Source: Lepas anatifera
Taxonomy: Eukaryota > Arthropoda > Thecostraca > Lepadidae
NCBI GenBank assembly: GCA_034440635.1
Contig: JAOTON010001482.1
Location: 307,501 to 371,500 of the forward strand
DNA length: 64,000 nt
Direction of reading: 5' to 3'
In this document: positions 35,320-46,831 of the stretch, one piece after another
Numbering within the stretch: the first letter of the stretch is position 1
How the letters are laid out: every line of letters begins with the position of its first letter
Notes under the pieces: model-generated
Told to the model about the DNA's origin: nothing
Seen by the model: only the letters and a program-made list of their open reading frames with translations
The model's database searches: none
Made by a program: the position numbers and the translations under genes

Positions 35320-35506
35320 TTTTTACATCATTTTTCTTCTTTATCATTTTTCACTTTATTTTTAATCTATTGATCTGCTCAGACGAAGCTTGTTGTTATA
35401 CTGTTGCTCGTGTAAAATGTTATTCAAATATGTGTTGCAATCTCTCCGAGCCACTTAGGTTGCTCCTCACGAATTTCCAATGTTTTCTTGATAATGCTTT
35501 AAAAAT

Positions 35507-35716
35507 AAAGTGAAACCGGTCGGAAAATGCGTTCCATATTACTTACCTGACATGATATTAACTCTTCCAATCCTTTTGTTTCTTTATCTTTGAATTTTGG
35601 CATTGGTCTCGATTTAAACGGAAGAAAGAAACATCGTCACTCAATCATCCGAACTAATAAGAAGATCTCAAAGCAACATCACCATCAATTTAACCGCTGT
35701 TTATACGAAAATCTTA
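35507..35716 (+). pseudogene. Penelope N-terminal fragment, mate of 35084-35319
   Basis: This segment is the reverse complement of 35084-35319 with small indels, starting GTGAAACCGGTCGGAAAATG and ending CGAAAATCTTATATAT. The two form head-to-head arms around a 187 bp spacer. This copy runs into the (AT)n tract. Confidence 0.6.
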
Positions 35717-35828
<112 letters not shown>

Positions 35829-35892
35829 TTATTTATTTATTTAACTAAAAAAGACTCATCGAATCTGAACCTGCACTGCCCATCTCGCAAAG

Positions 35893-36731
35893 CTAACACA
35901 CGTATTAAAGGGGGTCTGAGCCACCTTAGCTTTGACGGGGGCGGGTACCCACCCCCCAAGATCTCAAAAACCACGCTAGATAGCGATAAACGGTAAACGG
36001 CGTTGGGTAGCCCATCCACTTCTTTATCGAAAATACTTGACCATTATTTTTCAGGTCACATTTGAGGTCAATGAAGGTCAATACATGCCGTCATAGGGAT
36101 AACACGTAAGTGAAGGTTTTCGGTCATTACACCTGAACAAGTAAAAATAGAGCAAAACAATTTAAACCCTTCGAATCCTCGCAGCAAGCCGCATCGAATG
36201 ATATATAATATGACCTTGCTAGGTCAAATATGAGATTTTACCTGACTTGAGGTCAGGCCTAGGTTAAATTAGGTAAAATACATAGCATTAGAACTGCAAG
36301 GACACGTTAAATCTAATGAAGTTACAATAAAAGCTCTATTGCCATCCATTAATAAGTTCTTCATTTAAAACCATTTTTCCCATGTATTTCCAATGGAGAG
36401 GTCATGGCTCGTACTTGACCTTAGGTCATCGATATGAAAAACCGAAACATATCTTAGAGAACTCGGTGGACCCATTAGTGATATAAGTTTCAATTGGATA
36501 ATGCCATCCTGCTCAGACTTATGCTATCTTAAACGTTTGTTGAGGTCAGGTCACTTCACCTGTACTGGTGACCTGACCTGAGATGACCTAACCTTGATTT
36601 TTTTGTAAAAGTTTTAAAATGATCAGGGAAAAGGTTTCCCAAGTACGGCGGCGCTAAGCGCTGCCGTTTTTATGCTACCTCGAAAAAAACCCGAAGGGAG
36701 GGTGGCTCTCCCCCGTCAATGTGCGTGTTAA
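35893..36731 (+). mobile_element. TTAA MITE C (old copy of family A)
   Basis: An 831 bp copy diverged from A and E. The left terminus is CACACGTATTAAAGGGGG beside CTAA, and the right terminus is CCGTCAATGTGCGTG beside TTAA (36728). The GGGTACCC palindrome and the CGGCGGCG hairpin (36649-36667) are mutated, and the AGGTCA palindrome is degraded (36240-36262). Confidence 0.85.
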
Positions 36732-37059
36732 GGGAGTCAGACTGGGCCGCGGTCCGCTTTTCTTTTTCAACCTTGAACCTTGTGTTTTTATAGCATTCCC
36801 GAACAAAATTTCAATAACGCCCGATTTGTAATTGTGATTGGTTGTATAACTCTAATGCGTAGTGCTGAATGCTGATGACGTGTTTTTCTGCTTTTGTTGA
36901 GTCCTGCATTGGCACTGTACCGCAAGGTTTCAGTCGCAGCCGTACCTACTGGTCCGCAGAGCATGCCTGCTCTCAGCTTTTGCCGCTTAAGTGGACCCTC
37001 TCCAACTCGGTATGCTGTTCCGCACCACTCGCCATGGAGCCAGACCGTAGGGTGGCGTC

Positions 37060-38215
37060 TTGCTTGTAAACAGGCTGTGCCGCAGTGGCTTGCCTGTAAA
37101 CAGGCTGTGCCGCAGTGTCTTGCCTGTAAACAGGCTGTAGGATAGCGTTTTGCCTGTAAACAGGCTGTGCCGCATTGGCTTGTTGCCTGTAAACAGGCTG
37201 TGCCGCAGTGTCTTGTCTGTAAATAGGCTGTGCCGCAGTGTCTTGCCTGTAAACAGGCTGTGCCACAGTTCCTTCCTGTAAACAGGCTGTGCCGCAGTGT
37301 CTTGCCTGTAAACAGGCTGTGCCGCAGTTCCTTCCTGTAAATAGGATGTGCCGCAGTTCCTTCCTGTAAATAGGATGTGCCGCAGTGTCTTGCCTGTAAA
37401 CAGGCTGTGCCGCAGTGCCTTCCTGTAAACAGGCTGTGCCGCAGTGTCTTGCCTGTAAACAGGCTGTGCCGCAGTGCCTTCCTGTAAACAGGTTGTGCCG
37501 CAGTGTCTTGCCTGTAAACAGGCTGTGCCGCAGTTCCTTCCTGTAAACAGGCTGTGCCGCAGTGTCTTGCCTGTAAACAGGCTGTGCCGCAGTTTCTTGC
37601 CTGTAAACAGGCTGTGCCGCAGTACCTTCCTGTAAACAGGCTGTGCCGCAGTGTCTTGCCTGTAAACAGGCTGTGCCGCAGTTTCTTGCCTGTAAACAGG
37701 CTGTGCCGCAGTGTCTTGCCTGTAAACAGGCTGTGCCGCAGTGCCTTCCTGTAAATAGGCTGTGCCGCAGTGTCTTGCCTGTAAACAGGCTGTGCCGCAG
37801 TGCCTTCCTGTAAACAGGCTGTGCCGCAGTGTCTTGCCTGTAAACAGGCTGTGCCGCAGTGCCTTCCTGTAAACAGGCTGTGCCGCAGTGTCTTGCCTGT
37901 AAACAGGCTGTGCCGCAGTTCCTTCCTGTAAACAGGCTGTGCCGCAGTATCTTGCCTGTAAACAGGCTGTGCCGCAGTGCCTTCCTGTAAACAGGCTGTG
38001 CCGCAGTGCCTTCCTGTAAACAGGCTGTGCCGCAGTGTCTTGCCTGTAAACAGGCTGTGCCGCAGTGCCTTCCTGTAAACAGGCTGTGCCGCAGTGTCTT
38101 GCCTGTAAACAGGCTGTGCCGCAGTGTCTTGCCTGTAAACAGGCTGTGCCGCAGTTCCTTCCTGTAAACAGGCTGTGCCGCAGTTCTTGCCTGTAAACAG
38201 GCTGTGCCGCTGACA
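37060..38215. repeat. 29/30-bp alternating minisatellite
   Basis: About 39 units of CTGTGCCGCAGTGTCTTGCC plus TGTAAACAGG (30 bp), mixed with a one-base-shorter CTGTGCCGCAGTGCCTTCC form. The two forms often alternate. Each unit holds CCTGTAAACAGG, a near-palindrome containing the GTAAACA forkhead-type core. Minus-strand frames of 423 and 481 codons are artefacts. Confidence 0.97.
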
Positions 38216-38320
38216 CTGCCCCTTCCACCTCATGCTGCTGTGCCGCTGGGCAGCTCACGGCCGTGGCCTATGTAAGGGCAGTGTGGCAGCTCGGTGCAAC
38301 TCCTGATTGCATTGGCTATG

Positions 38321-38497
38321 GCGCGTATCATTGGCGAATGCAGGACTTCATTTCGTTGGGGCCTGGGAAGGCTAGGGGGTTCGAGTCCCCCGCCATTGCC
38401 TCGGGTCAGTCTCCGGCTATGCATTTACTATAGGCGCTCTGATATTGGGGGGGCTGTGCCCCCAGCCCCTCCGGTCGTATCCACCACTGATGCATAT
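38321..38497 (-). mobile_element. hAT-like MITE
   Basis: A 161 bp element (38329-38489), in reverse orientation, matches 63400-63549: CAGTGGTGGATACGA at one end, the shared CCGAGGCAATGG inside, then a CATTGGCGAATGCAGG end. Flanking octamers GCGCGTAT and ATGCATAT agree at five of eight positions, and all differences are transitions. Confidence 0.6.
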
Positions 38498-38592
38498 TTT
38501 ATTGAAAATATTGAGAAAAATGTATTCGGTCTCATTTCTGCTGAACAATGGCGAACAAGCGAATTTGTATTATATAATTTTTTTTGCTAGAG

Positions 38593-39324
<732 letters not shown>

Positions 39325-39540
39325 GCTTGAGAAATATTTCACTTGCCTCAAGGTCACCTTATACCACGTGACCACCTGGGGAGGACGGGCTCGATAGGGG
39401 TGAATCTTACCTTTTTTCTCGCGTGTTAAGTTCTTGAACAAATGAAATATAGATCAAGTTCGTTCTCGACATGCTCTATCACACGGTTATCTCAGTAGTT
39501 CAAATCCCACGATGAAGGTGTTGCAATGCCTATAAGTACC
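39325..39540 (+). repeat. Dispersed repeat, copy 1 of a direct pair
   Basis: GGGGAGGACGGGCTCG, GAAATATAGATCAAGTTC, GCATGCTC-like and GTTCAAATCCCACGATGAAG all recur in order at 40220-40435. GTTCAAATCCC resembles a tRNA B box, so a SINE is possible. Confidence 0.6.
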
Positions 39541-39693
39541 CTGTGCTGTGAAAATCCCCATGCCAATCGTACTTAATGCAGGGGCGTCAAGCCTAACACT
39601 TCAAGAGGTGATTAGCTTAAGATAGGGCGGCTGGCGAGCTCTGATGGATAAGATAGCACTTAAGCTAAGGTTTAAATTCAAGGGTTCACGTGG

Positions 39694-39826
39694 TTTCGAA
39701 CCAGTCGCGGATCCAGGCTTCCATTTTGTGTGGGAGGCTCCCCCTTTTTCCCCAAATAATTTCTGACTGTGGTGTAGGGGCTGGACCCCCCCTCCTCCCC
39801 CAGTCGCATCTGCCGCTGTTTTGAAC
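39694..39826 (+). mobile_element. Short hAT-like MITE with 8-bp target duplication
   Basis: A 117 bp element (39702-39818) with ends CAGTCGCGGATCCAGG and, inverted, CAGCGGCAGATGCGACTGG. The flanks TTTCGAAC and TTTTGAAC match at seven of eight bases. Confidence 0.75.
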
Positions 39827-40219
39827 GTCGGAAGCCGGTGATTGAGAGACTGAACGTCGCCGCAACAAGGAGAACGATTAAACGAAGGCGGTGTTGTTTG
39901 GCGCGTCCCTCAAATCGGAGATGGAACAATTAATGACCCCCTTCCTAAAAATCTTACTCCCGCGTTTGATTGTGTCGATAATGAACACGAAGACAAGTGA
40001 AGCGGTTTTTGCTCAAAGAGATTGCCATTTGGAACCGTTGTGATAGCTATCAATTCCTTCCATTTTTTTGGTATGCCTATTAAAACATATATCACATTCC
40101 AAGCCAGTCAATAAAACAAGCTATACACATCTATAATTGACTGTACCAAATTGGTGTTTCGTGCGTGGGTTTTACAGATGTCCAAGCAAGAACAATTTTC
40201 GGCGCAGCACGCACAGAGA

Positions 40220-40435
40220 GGCTTGAGCATGGCGTCACTTTCCTAAGGTCGCCTCACAGCACGTAAACTGAACCGGGGAGGACGGGGTCGGTAGGAGGTG
40301 AGATTTAATGTTTTCTCCGCCAACGGTAAGCTCCCGGAACGCATGAAATATCGATCATGTTCTTGGCATGCTCTTTCACATGGCTGTCTCAGTTCAAATT
40401 CCATTATGAAGGTGCCACCTCTCCTTAAATGCGGG
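40220..40435 (+). repeat. Dispersed repeat, copy 2 of a direct pair
   Basis: Diverged direct repeat of 39325-39540 (GGGGAGGACGGGGTCG, GAAATATCGATCATGTTC, GTTCAAATTCCATTATGAAG). The copies lie 0.9 kb apart with the hAT-like MITE between them. Confidence 0.6.
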
Positions 40436-41021
40436 GATCGCCCAAAAGTAGAGTCACGACGTGGCGGTCCGCCCAATTCTTTTTGTTTTTGCTTTGATAT
40501 TAAGGGCCTAACCAAAAATGACACCATGTCCTGTGGAAGCCCAAAAATTACGTCATTTACAACCAGCCCCTAATACCGTTCCGGAGGGGTGCGAGTCGGC
40601 GGCGTGGTATGTCCCGGGCAGTCAGCGCAGCGTAAGGCGGCATGGCTCGGCTGTGATATCATTATCATGCAGCTCAGTGTCTCGGATTAAGATATGACCT
40701 CCGAGTGACCTCTTACTCATTGATAAGGGTGGTATTGTGAATCAAGGGGGAGCAGGGAAGACATTTACCAATTAAATCCCGCTTTTGCCCGATTTTCTTC
40801 AAAGCGATATGTTTGTACGATTCTTACCTCCGCCCTGGTGTGGCTCTCCGAGCGGCACTGTTGGAGGCTCTGACCAAAAACTGGCTCCAACTATAAATGT
40901 GATATCAAGTCACGGTTTTCTGTCTCAAACTCAAATATGCTTTCCGCCCGCAATGATAAGCCCCATTCCATCTTATCCTTCGATGATCACTACAAGTACC
41001 CCCTCGGTTCCATACTCCAGT
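40436..41021. other. No gene seen
   Basis: Short frames only; the 89-codon frame at 40785 has no recognised content. Confidence 0.5.
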
Positions 41022-41174
41022 GGATTTGACTTAGACCCTAACCAGGGGATTTGAATTTGACTCTAACCGGGGGCTTTGACTCAGATTCATACCAGGAGGA
41101 TTTGGCTCTCAGTCTGACCAGGTGAATTTGACTCCAACTTTGACCAGGAGGATTTGACTCCGACTCTGACCAGT
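41022..41174. repeat. Degenerate ~30-bp tandem repeat (TTTGACTC...GACCAGG)
   Basis: Five or six diverged copies of a GGATTTGACTCCGACTCTGACCAG-like unit. This is an aged minisatellite just before the CRE array. Confidence 0.7.
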
Positions 41175-41390
41175 GTATTTTCCGTCTGTGAGGCGATGCG
41201 CTTCCAGCACGGACCGCCTACGCACTTTGAGACTGGCCCAGTAACTGGACGTGACTTCTTGTCGGCTATAATAGTGAACTTTCGATGTGATAAACTCTGG
41301 TTCTATATTCTTCACCGTGATTATAATCAGCCATAGCTCTCTTGACCAACGCTCCAGTTAGTGCCCGGTGGGCTCCGTCGTAACCCGGCC

Positions 41391-42190
41391 AGGTCACCGG
41401 GTGACGTCACACCACCGCCGCGGGGCCCGGCCAGGTCACCGGGTGACGTCACACCACCGCCGCGGGGCCCGGCCAGGTCACCGGGTGACGTCACACCACC
41501 GCCGCGGGGCCCGGCCAGGTCACCGGGTGACGTCACACCACCGCTGCGGGGCCCGGCCAGGTCACCGGGTGACGTCACACCACCGCCGCGGGGCCCGGCC
41601 AGGTCACCGGGTGACGTCACACCACCGCCGCGGGGCCCGGCCAGGTCACCGGGTGACGTCACACCACCGCTGCGGGGCCCGGCCAGGTCACCGGGTGACG
41701 TCACACCACCGCCGTGGGGCCCGGCCAGGTCACCGGGTGACGTCACATCACCGCCGCGGGGCCCGGCCAGGTCACCGGGTGACGTCACACCACCGCCGCG
41801 GGGCCCGGCCAGGTCACCGGGTGACGTCACACCACCGCCGTGGGGCCCGGCCAGGTCACCGGGTGACGTCACACCACCGCCGTGGGGCCCGGCCAGGTCA
41901 CCGGGTGACGTCACACCACCGCCGTGGGGCCCGGCCAGGTCACCGGGTGACGTCACACCACCGCCGCGGGGCCCGGCCAGGTCACCGGGTGACGTCACAC
42001 CACCGCCGTGGGGCCCGGCCAGGTCACCGGGTGACGTCACACCACCGCCGTGGGGCCCGGCCAGGTCACCGGGTGACGTCACACCACCGCCGTGGGGCCC
42101 GGCCAGGTCACCGGGTGACGTCACACCACCGCTGCGGGGCCCGGCCAGGTCACCGGGAGACGTCACACCACCGCCGCGGGGCCCGGCGCG
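41391..42190. repeat. 42-bp minisatellite with a CRE octamer in each unit
   Basis: Nineteen units of 42 bp (CGGCCAGGTCACCGGGTGAC, GTCACACCACCGCCGCGGGG, CC). Eighteen contain the perfect palindrome TGACGTCA, the consensus binding site of CREB/ATF bZIP factors; the last unit reads AGACGTCA. The same unit also holds AGGTCA upstream of the CRE. Variation is confined to the CCGCCGCGG segment (CGCTGCGG, CGCCGTGG), while the CRE block is almost invariant. Forty-two is a multiple of three, so frames of 280-331 codons stay open on both strands without implying a gene. Confidence 0.97.
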
Positions 42191-43001
42191 GCCCGGCAGG
42201 AGTCTGGTGAAACCACCGCTGCGCGCTCCACCAAGTGACCACGCGATGCATATCCGTAGTTTCTGCCATGTCGATAAAATAGTATAACTAAAACATTCAC
42301 ATGTGCTACAAGAAGGAAACAAAAAGCGCTAACGATTAGGGTCTAGGAATGGTAGAGTTTATCTATGATCTATTCCACTTCCGGGTCCAGGGGAAAGGGG
42401 GCACTTGTCCCCCCTTCCGGTCGACCCCCGGCGCCCGCTGAAAAGTCATTGCGGTCCCCTGAAAGGAAGGTCGATGGCGTCCCCTGAAATGCCGATTCCC
42501 ACCCCGCCCCAGGACGTGGGTGTTGGCGCTGCCGCCGTGGGATTTGGCGCCCCCTGGTCTGGATAAGGCTCACCCCTCCCCCTGCCCCGTCCATGTGCCG
42601 TTCCCCCCACCGCAGACCCGGGATCCGTCTATGGGCCCAGGCTATTCTCTTTTGCCCACTGGTCACTTTTTTAAAGCTAATGTACAATTTCCACATAGAC
42701 GGCATGAAAATATGTATTTTCACTTATTTCAATACTACACAGTAAGTATTTCTATATCTATATTCACTTTTATGAGAAATCCTGAGTGGTTGGTTTCAGC
42801 TAATAATAACGGTTTCCAGCACAGGATTTATAGGTTGGATCCTAGCGCACGGCGACTTAAATGCTATCAAGCTGTCTTCCTGAAATTTAGATAAGGTTTC
42901 TTTAACCAAAAAAAGCAGATACCCGCGTGGCCGGCGTTTGGCGAAGAATGAGTGATGTTATCGAGCCCCGGTGCCCAATGCTTGACACGACTATCTAACG
43001 G
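42191..43001. other. No gene seen; dispersed repeat near 42375-42600
   Basis: 42375-42600 is a GC-rich block similar to 2870-3100 (GCTGAAAAGTCATTGCGGTC, CCCCTGAAATGCCGATTCCC). It is likely a MITE-like dispersed element with a degraded CCGGGTCCAGGGGAAAG end. Confidence 0.4.
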
Positions 43002-43430
43002 GATGTGGCACCCGGCCATCTTTAGCGGGATGTGGCACCCGGCCATCTTTAGCGGGATTTGGCACCCGGCCATCTTTAGCGGGATTTGGCACCCGGCCAT
43101 CTTTAGCGGGATTTGGCACCCGGTCATCTTTAGCGGGATGTGGCACCCGGCCATCTTTAGCGGGATTTGGCACCCGGCCATCTTTAGCGGGATTTGGCAC
43201 CCGGCCATCTTTAGCGGGATGTGGCACCCGGCCATCTTTAGCGGGATGTGGCACCCGGCCATCTTTAGCGGGATTTGGCACCGGCCATCTTTAGCGGGAT
43301 GTGGCACCCGGCCATCTTTAGCGGGATGTGGCACCCGGCCATCTTTAGCGGGATGTGGCACCCGGCCATCTTTAGCGGGATTTGGCACCCGGCCATCTTT
43401 AGCGGGATGTGGCACCCGGCCACTTGGCCA
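43002..43430. repeat. 27-bp minisatellite
   Basis: Sixteen units of CGGGATGTGGCACCCGGCCA plus TCTTTAG, alternating GATGTGG and GATTTGG. One 26-bp unit lies near 43275. Confidence 0.97.
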
Positions 43431-43487
43431 GTGGCGGAATCACACACGGGCTGCTTAACAAAAGGGGCAACGAGCCCCAACATTCCC

Positions 43488-43490
<3 letters not shown>

Positions 43491-43531
<41 letters not shown>
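43491..43531. repeat. (AT)n microsatellite
   Basis: About 20 AT repeats. Confidence 0.95.
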
Positions 43532-43534
<3 letters not shown>

Positions 43535-43929
43535 AAAGTATATTTTTTAGAGAAAAATCGGGAAAATGCGGAAGTTAGGAAGAGAACGGGGAAACTGTGT
43601 TTGTATCCGCTCCTGTGTCCGCTATTGCACGGCGCGCTCTATGTTTGTGGGTTTGACATTGGGAAGTGGAGCGATTTGCATGAGACGCGGTGGTGAGTCA
43701 AGAGCATTTCACAAACCTGCCATTTGTTTGCGGCTCACATATCGGACGCCACCTGCGAAATGACTTGAAGCGGCGCCCTGCCATCAGTTTAGCCATGGCT
43801 GCCGTCAAACTGGTGGAGGGCGCGTAGTCGACCTTTTATCGCCGGCGGGCTGCGGCGCCATGGCTCTGTACCGCTCGTCTGTCAGACCGTGCCCTTACTG
43901 TGCATGCATGTCAGGCGGCAGTTTAGGCT

Positions 43930-44655
43930 GTCAGACTCAGAGAGCAGTGTCTTCTCTGGTCAGACTCAGAGAACAGGGTTTTTCTGGTCAGATTCGGATC
44001 GGGTTTTTCTGGTCGGTGGCGTGTTTTTGGTCGCTGGCGGGTTTTTGGTCGTGGATCGGGTTTCTGGTGGACTGGGGTTTTCTCTGGTCAGACTCAGAGA
44101 GCAGGGTTTTCTCTGGTCAGACTCAGAGAGCAGTATCTTCTCTGGTCAGACTCAGAAAGCAGTGTCTTCTCTGGTCAGACTCAGAGAGCAGTGTCTTCTC
44201 TGGTCAGACTCAGAGAGCAGTGTCTTCTCTGGTCAGACTCAGAGAGCAGGGTTTTCTCTGGTCAGACTCAGAGAGCAGTGTCTTCTCTGGTCAGACTCAG
44301 AGAGCAGGGTCTTCTCTGGCCAGACTCAGAGAGCAGTGTCTTCTCTGGTCAGACTCAGAGAGCAGGGTTTTCTCTGGTCAGACTCAGAGAGCCAGGTCTT
44401 CTCTGGTCAGACTCAGAGAGCAGTGTCTTCTCTGGCCAGACTCAGAGAGCAGTGTCTTCTCTGGTCAGACTCAGAGAGCAGTGTCTTCTCTGGTCAGACT
44501 CAGAGAGCAGTGTCTTCTCTGGTCAGACTCAGAGAGCAGTGTCTTCTCTGGTCAGACTCAGAGAGCAGTGTCTTTTCTGGTCAGACTCAGAGAGCAGGGT
44601 CTTCTCTGGTCAGACTCAGAGAGCAGGGTCTTCTCTGGTCAGACTTAGAGAGCAG
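43930..44655. repeat. 29-bp minisatellite
   Basis: About 21 units of CTCTGGTCAGACTCAGAGAG plus CAGTGTCTT, after a degenerate start (43925-44080). The CAGACTCAGAGAG block is constant, while GTGTCTT alternates with GGGTTTT and GGGTCTT. The unit contains an imperfect inverted repeat, CTCTG...CAGAG. Confidence 0.96.
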
Positions 44656-44725
44656 ATTGATGATGATTCATTGAGAACAGCAGATTTATGCTGATTCATG
44701 TATGTGTCTTTTTGATCGATTTTAG

Positions 44726-44771
44726 TGTTTATACTGACGAAGGTGCTTTGTCTTCGAAACGTCTATAAATA
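44726..44771 (+). ncRNA. Hammerhead-ribozyme-like motif upstream of Penelope element
   Basis: In order the sequence shows TGTTTATA (44726-44733), CTGACGA (44734-44740, matching the CUGANGA core), a 15-base helix II/loop region, GAAA (44756-44759), CGTC with a minimal ACGU stem III, then TATAAATA (44764-44771). The last segment pairs with the first over eight positions (one G-U) to close stem I exactly at the core. Penelope-like elements are known to carry hammerheads with minimal stem III in their terminal repeats. Helix II pairs poorly (GAAG/CTTC overlaps the core), so activity is doubtful. Confidence 0.55.
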
Positions 44772-44876
44772 TATAAACATAGAGTAAAGTGATAAAAAAG
44801 TATCTTCCATATATATATATAAGTTACAATGATGTTTAGGGAATTTCATAAACTAAATTTATAAAAACATATATAT

Positions 44877-44921
44877 TGCACCACATAAAGTTTCGTATTC
44901 ACTTCATCAGTATGCAGCACA
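44877..44921 (-). ncRNA. Second hammerhead-like motif, opposite strand
   Basis: On the minus strand it reads TGTGCTGCATA, CTGATGA (44904-44910), AGTGAATAC, GAAAC, TT, TATGTGGTGCA. The outer segments pair over 11 positions including several G-U pairs. The core is canonical, but stem III is reduced to A-U around one base. It lies 20 bp before the Penelope coding remnant, inverted relative to the first motif. Confidence 0.45.
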
Positions 44922-44930
44922 TATACAAGT

Positions 44931-44955
44931 ATATATATATATATATATATATATT
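44931..44955. repeat. (AT)n microsatellite at Penelope junction
   Basis: About 12 AT repeats immediately before the Penelope coding remnant. Confidence 0.9.
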
Positions 44956-45540
44956 ACAGGACCCAGCAGCGAAGGAGCAGAAGTTCACGAAAGAATTTTG
45001 GAAAATCTAGTGAATTTACAGCTCAAAAATAAAGAAAACCAGCTTGATAAGTTGAAAGGTAAGATAAATGAGTTGTATAAGAAGCACTGAAAAAGAGTGA
45101 TATCAATCTCGATACTAAAAACTTAATATTTGCAACTTTGGATGAAAAGTATGAAAACGTATGCCATGCTGACAAAGTAAGAGTAGCAAAAAAACTTTCT
45201 AGAATCTATGGTGGGGGATTATCTGTTACCAGAGGCAAAACAAGGATATGTCAACCTATCTTCTGTAACATTATCAGAAAACCGACATCAACTGCTCAAA
45301 CTTGGATTGAACTGTCATTTTCAGTCTAAGTGTCAGCTCATAGATAAGAAAGCCGAACTTGAAATCCTCTACAAAAACTTACTTAGATTACAAGAAGAGA
45401 GTAAGCTAAGTTTCAATCAGAATTTGAAGGGACAGTTAATTGGAGAAGGATCCAAACTAAGAGGGAGCTCCAAGAGCAATCTTTTGACCAAGGAGCTACG
45501 AGAAGCTGCCAAAGAACTAAGAGCAGACCCACTCATCATT
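44956..45540 (+). pseudogene. Penelope N-terminal region
   Basis: 44960-45090 reads EGAEVHERILENLVNLQLKN (a coiled-coil-like Leu/Lys/Glu segment). After a frameshift, 45138-45200 gives DEKYENVCHADKVRVAKKLS. In the next frame, 45226-45540 gives NLSSVTLSENRHQLLKLGLN and NLLTKELREAAKELRADPLII. The LLKLGLNCHF-type motif is usual just before the RT of Penelope-like proteins. The last codons (RADPLII) are duplicated beyond the LINE. Confidence 0.75.
45525..45540. repeat. Target-site duplication, left (LINE in Penelope)
   Basis: AGACCCACTCATCATT; the matching copy at 46832-46847 is AGACCCACGCATCATT (15 of 16 identical). Confidence 0.85.
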
Positions 45541-46831
45541 TTTTAAACTTTTTTATTTCTATTTTAGTACAACTCAACACATAACAACAAACACTTTTAA
45601 TAGAAAAATAACAGCTATGTGTCTGATACACTATCATAGAATGTGTGCGTTTGAGTGGGTGTCTTTGTCTGGATGTGGGGGTGGGTTATGTATATAATTG
45701 AGTGTGAGACGTGTCTATTAGCGGTGTGCTGTGTGTGTGGATGGGATTGTGGTTGCGTGTGTTTGTGCGAGTGTGTTATCATGTGCATGCATATTTTTCT
45801 GTGATTTATGGTTATGATATAAGTGAAGTAAAGTCTTTTGTGGCCTTAAAAAAGTCTTTTGTGGCACTCAATTATCTTTTTAATAATAATGTTTCTGTAC
45901 ACTTCATCGCACAGGTCTCACAGGAGCATCGTACCACAGTGGTCTTACTTGTTAGCATATTGTTCCATATAGGGGTGTTGGTAGGAAGAGGGACAAATAA
46001 TTCAGCTCCGAGAACATACTTTTGAATAGAATTTAGTTCCATTTAGTATGTTATTGGACTTAATTCGCCCCATTTATCAGCAAACTCTGGAATTTTTCCA
46101 TTCAACTCCGCCAGTGTTTTTTTCTTTTAGGACTTCCATTCGCAAGCAGTGGAAAAACGATGCTTTCTGTGGCTCTTGGCTTTTACTGCGGGCTCTATAA
46201 ATAACGCTCTTGGCGATTGTACTAATTAACATCTCTACTCTTGTACAAAGTTCCGGAGATGGTATAAACCAATTTGATTTTTGAAATGTGATTCTGAGCT
46301 GCAGTCTTTCAAAAAGTAATGTTTGTACACTTTGCAAAAATATTTTTACTTTTGGGCAAGTCCAGAAGAGGTGGGTCAAAGTTTCTGCGCTAGAAGAGCA
46401 AAAGGAGCACGCAGGGCTTTCTTTTCGTCCAATTGTGGAGAGAAACCGATTTGTGGCAATGGTGCATGATATAATACGAAAATGAAGAGAATGTAAATAA
46501 GCATTTTTTGTTATAGATGCAATGGCAAACATGCTTCCAACGTAAGGATCTTCTATTCCATGTCGTTCCCACCGTGTTTTCCATGATTGAGAAGTGTCGA
46601 TATTTTTTGGCTCTTAACAATGTGAGGAACTCCTTGTATGCTATACGGTTTGTATTTACATTTGTCTTAATGAAACAAAATTGATACGGTATAATAGGAT
46701 GCGTCAGCGTTATGTTATCCTGAGGACGTCGGATACATTCTGGAAGGCTCCGCCTTAATGACTGATAACAAAGGAACGTGACTGAAACTCCGTAGTGTTG
46801 GCGAAGCTCGTTACAGGTGTACAATTCACCT
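45541..46831 (-). mobile_element. 5'-truncated LINE inserted antisense in the Penelope element
   Basis: The insert is 1291 bp. On the minus strand it starts inside ORF2, ends in a 3' UTR, and its final bases are A-rich (AAAAAAGTTTAAAA at the 45541 edge). With the 16-bp duplication this is a standard target-primed insertion. Confidence 0.85.
46077..46831 (-). pseudogene. LINE ORF2 C-terminus (L1/Tx1-like)
   Basis: The first part reads LYTCNELRQHYGVSVTFLCY ... RRSLPECIR, the segment after the RT in L1/Tx1-type ORF2. After one frameshift near 46490, the second reads LHSLHFRIISCTIATNRFLS, then IGRKESPACSFCSSSAETLT and HLFWTCPKV. The CSFC...HLFWTC module is the C-terminal zinc-knuckle-like domain of these ORF2 proteins. 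The polymerase is absent because of 5' truncation. Confidence 0.8.

Noticed and set aside
36788..38258. 423- and 481-codon minus-strand frames with Cys/Gln-rich repeats
   Set aside because: Overlapping frames over the same array; open only because the unit lacks stops.
41327..42322. Collagen-like or Pro/Gly repeat proteins on both strands
   Set aside because: 42-bp units keep several frames open simultaneously, with no start context, splice sites or unique domain.
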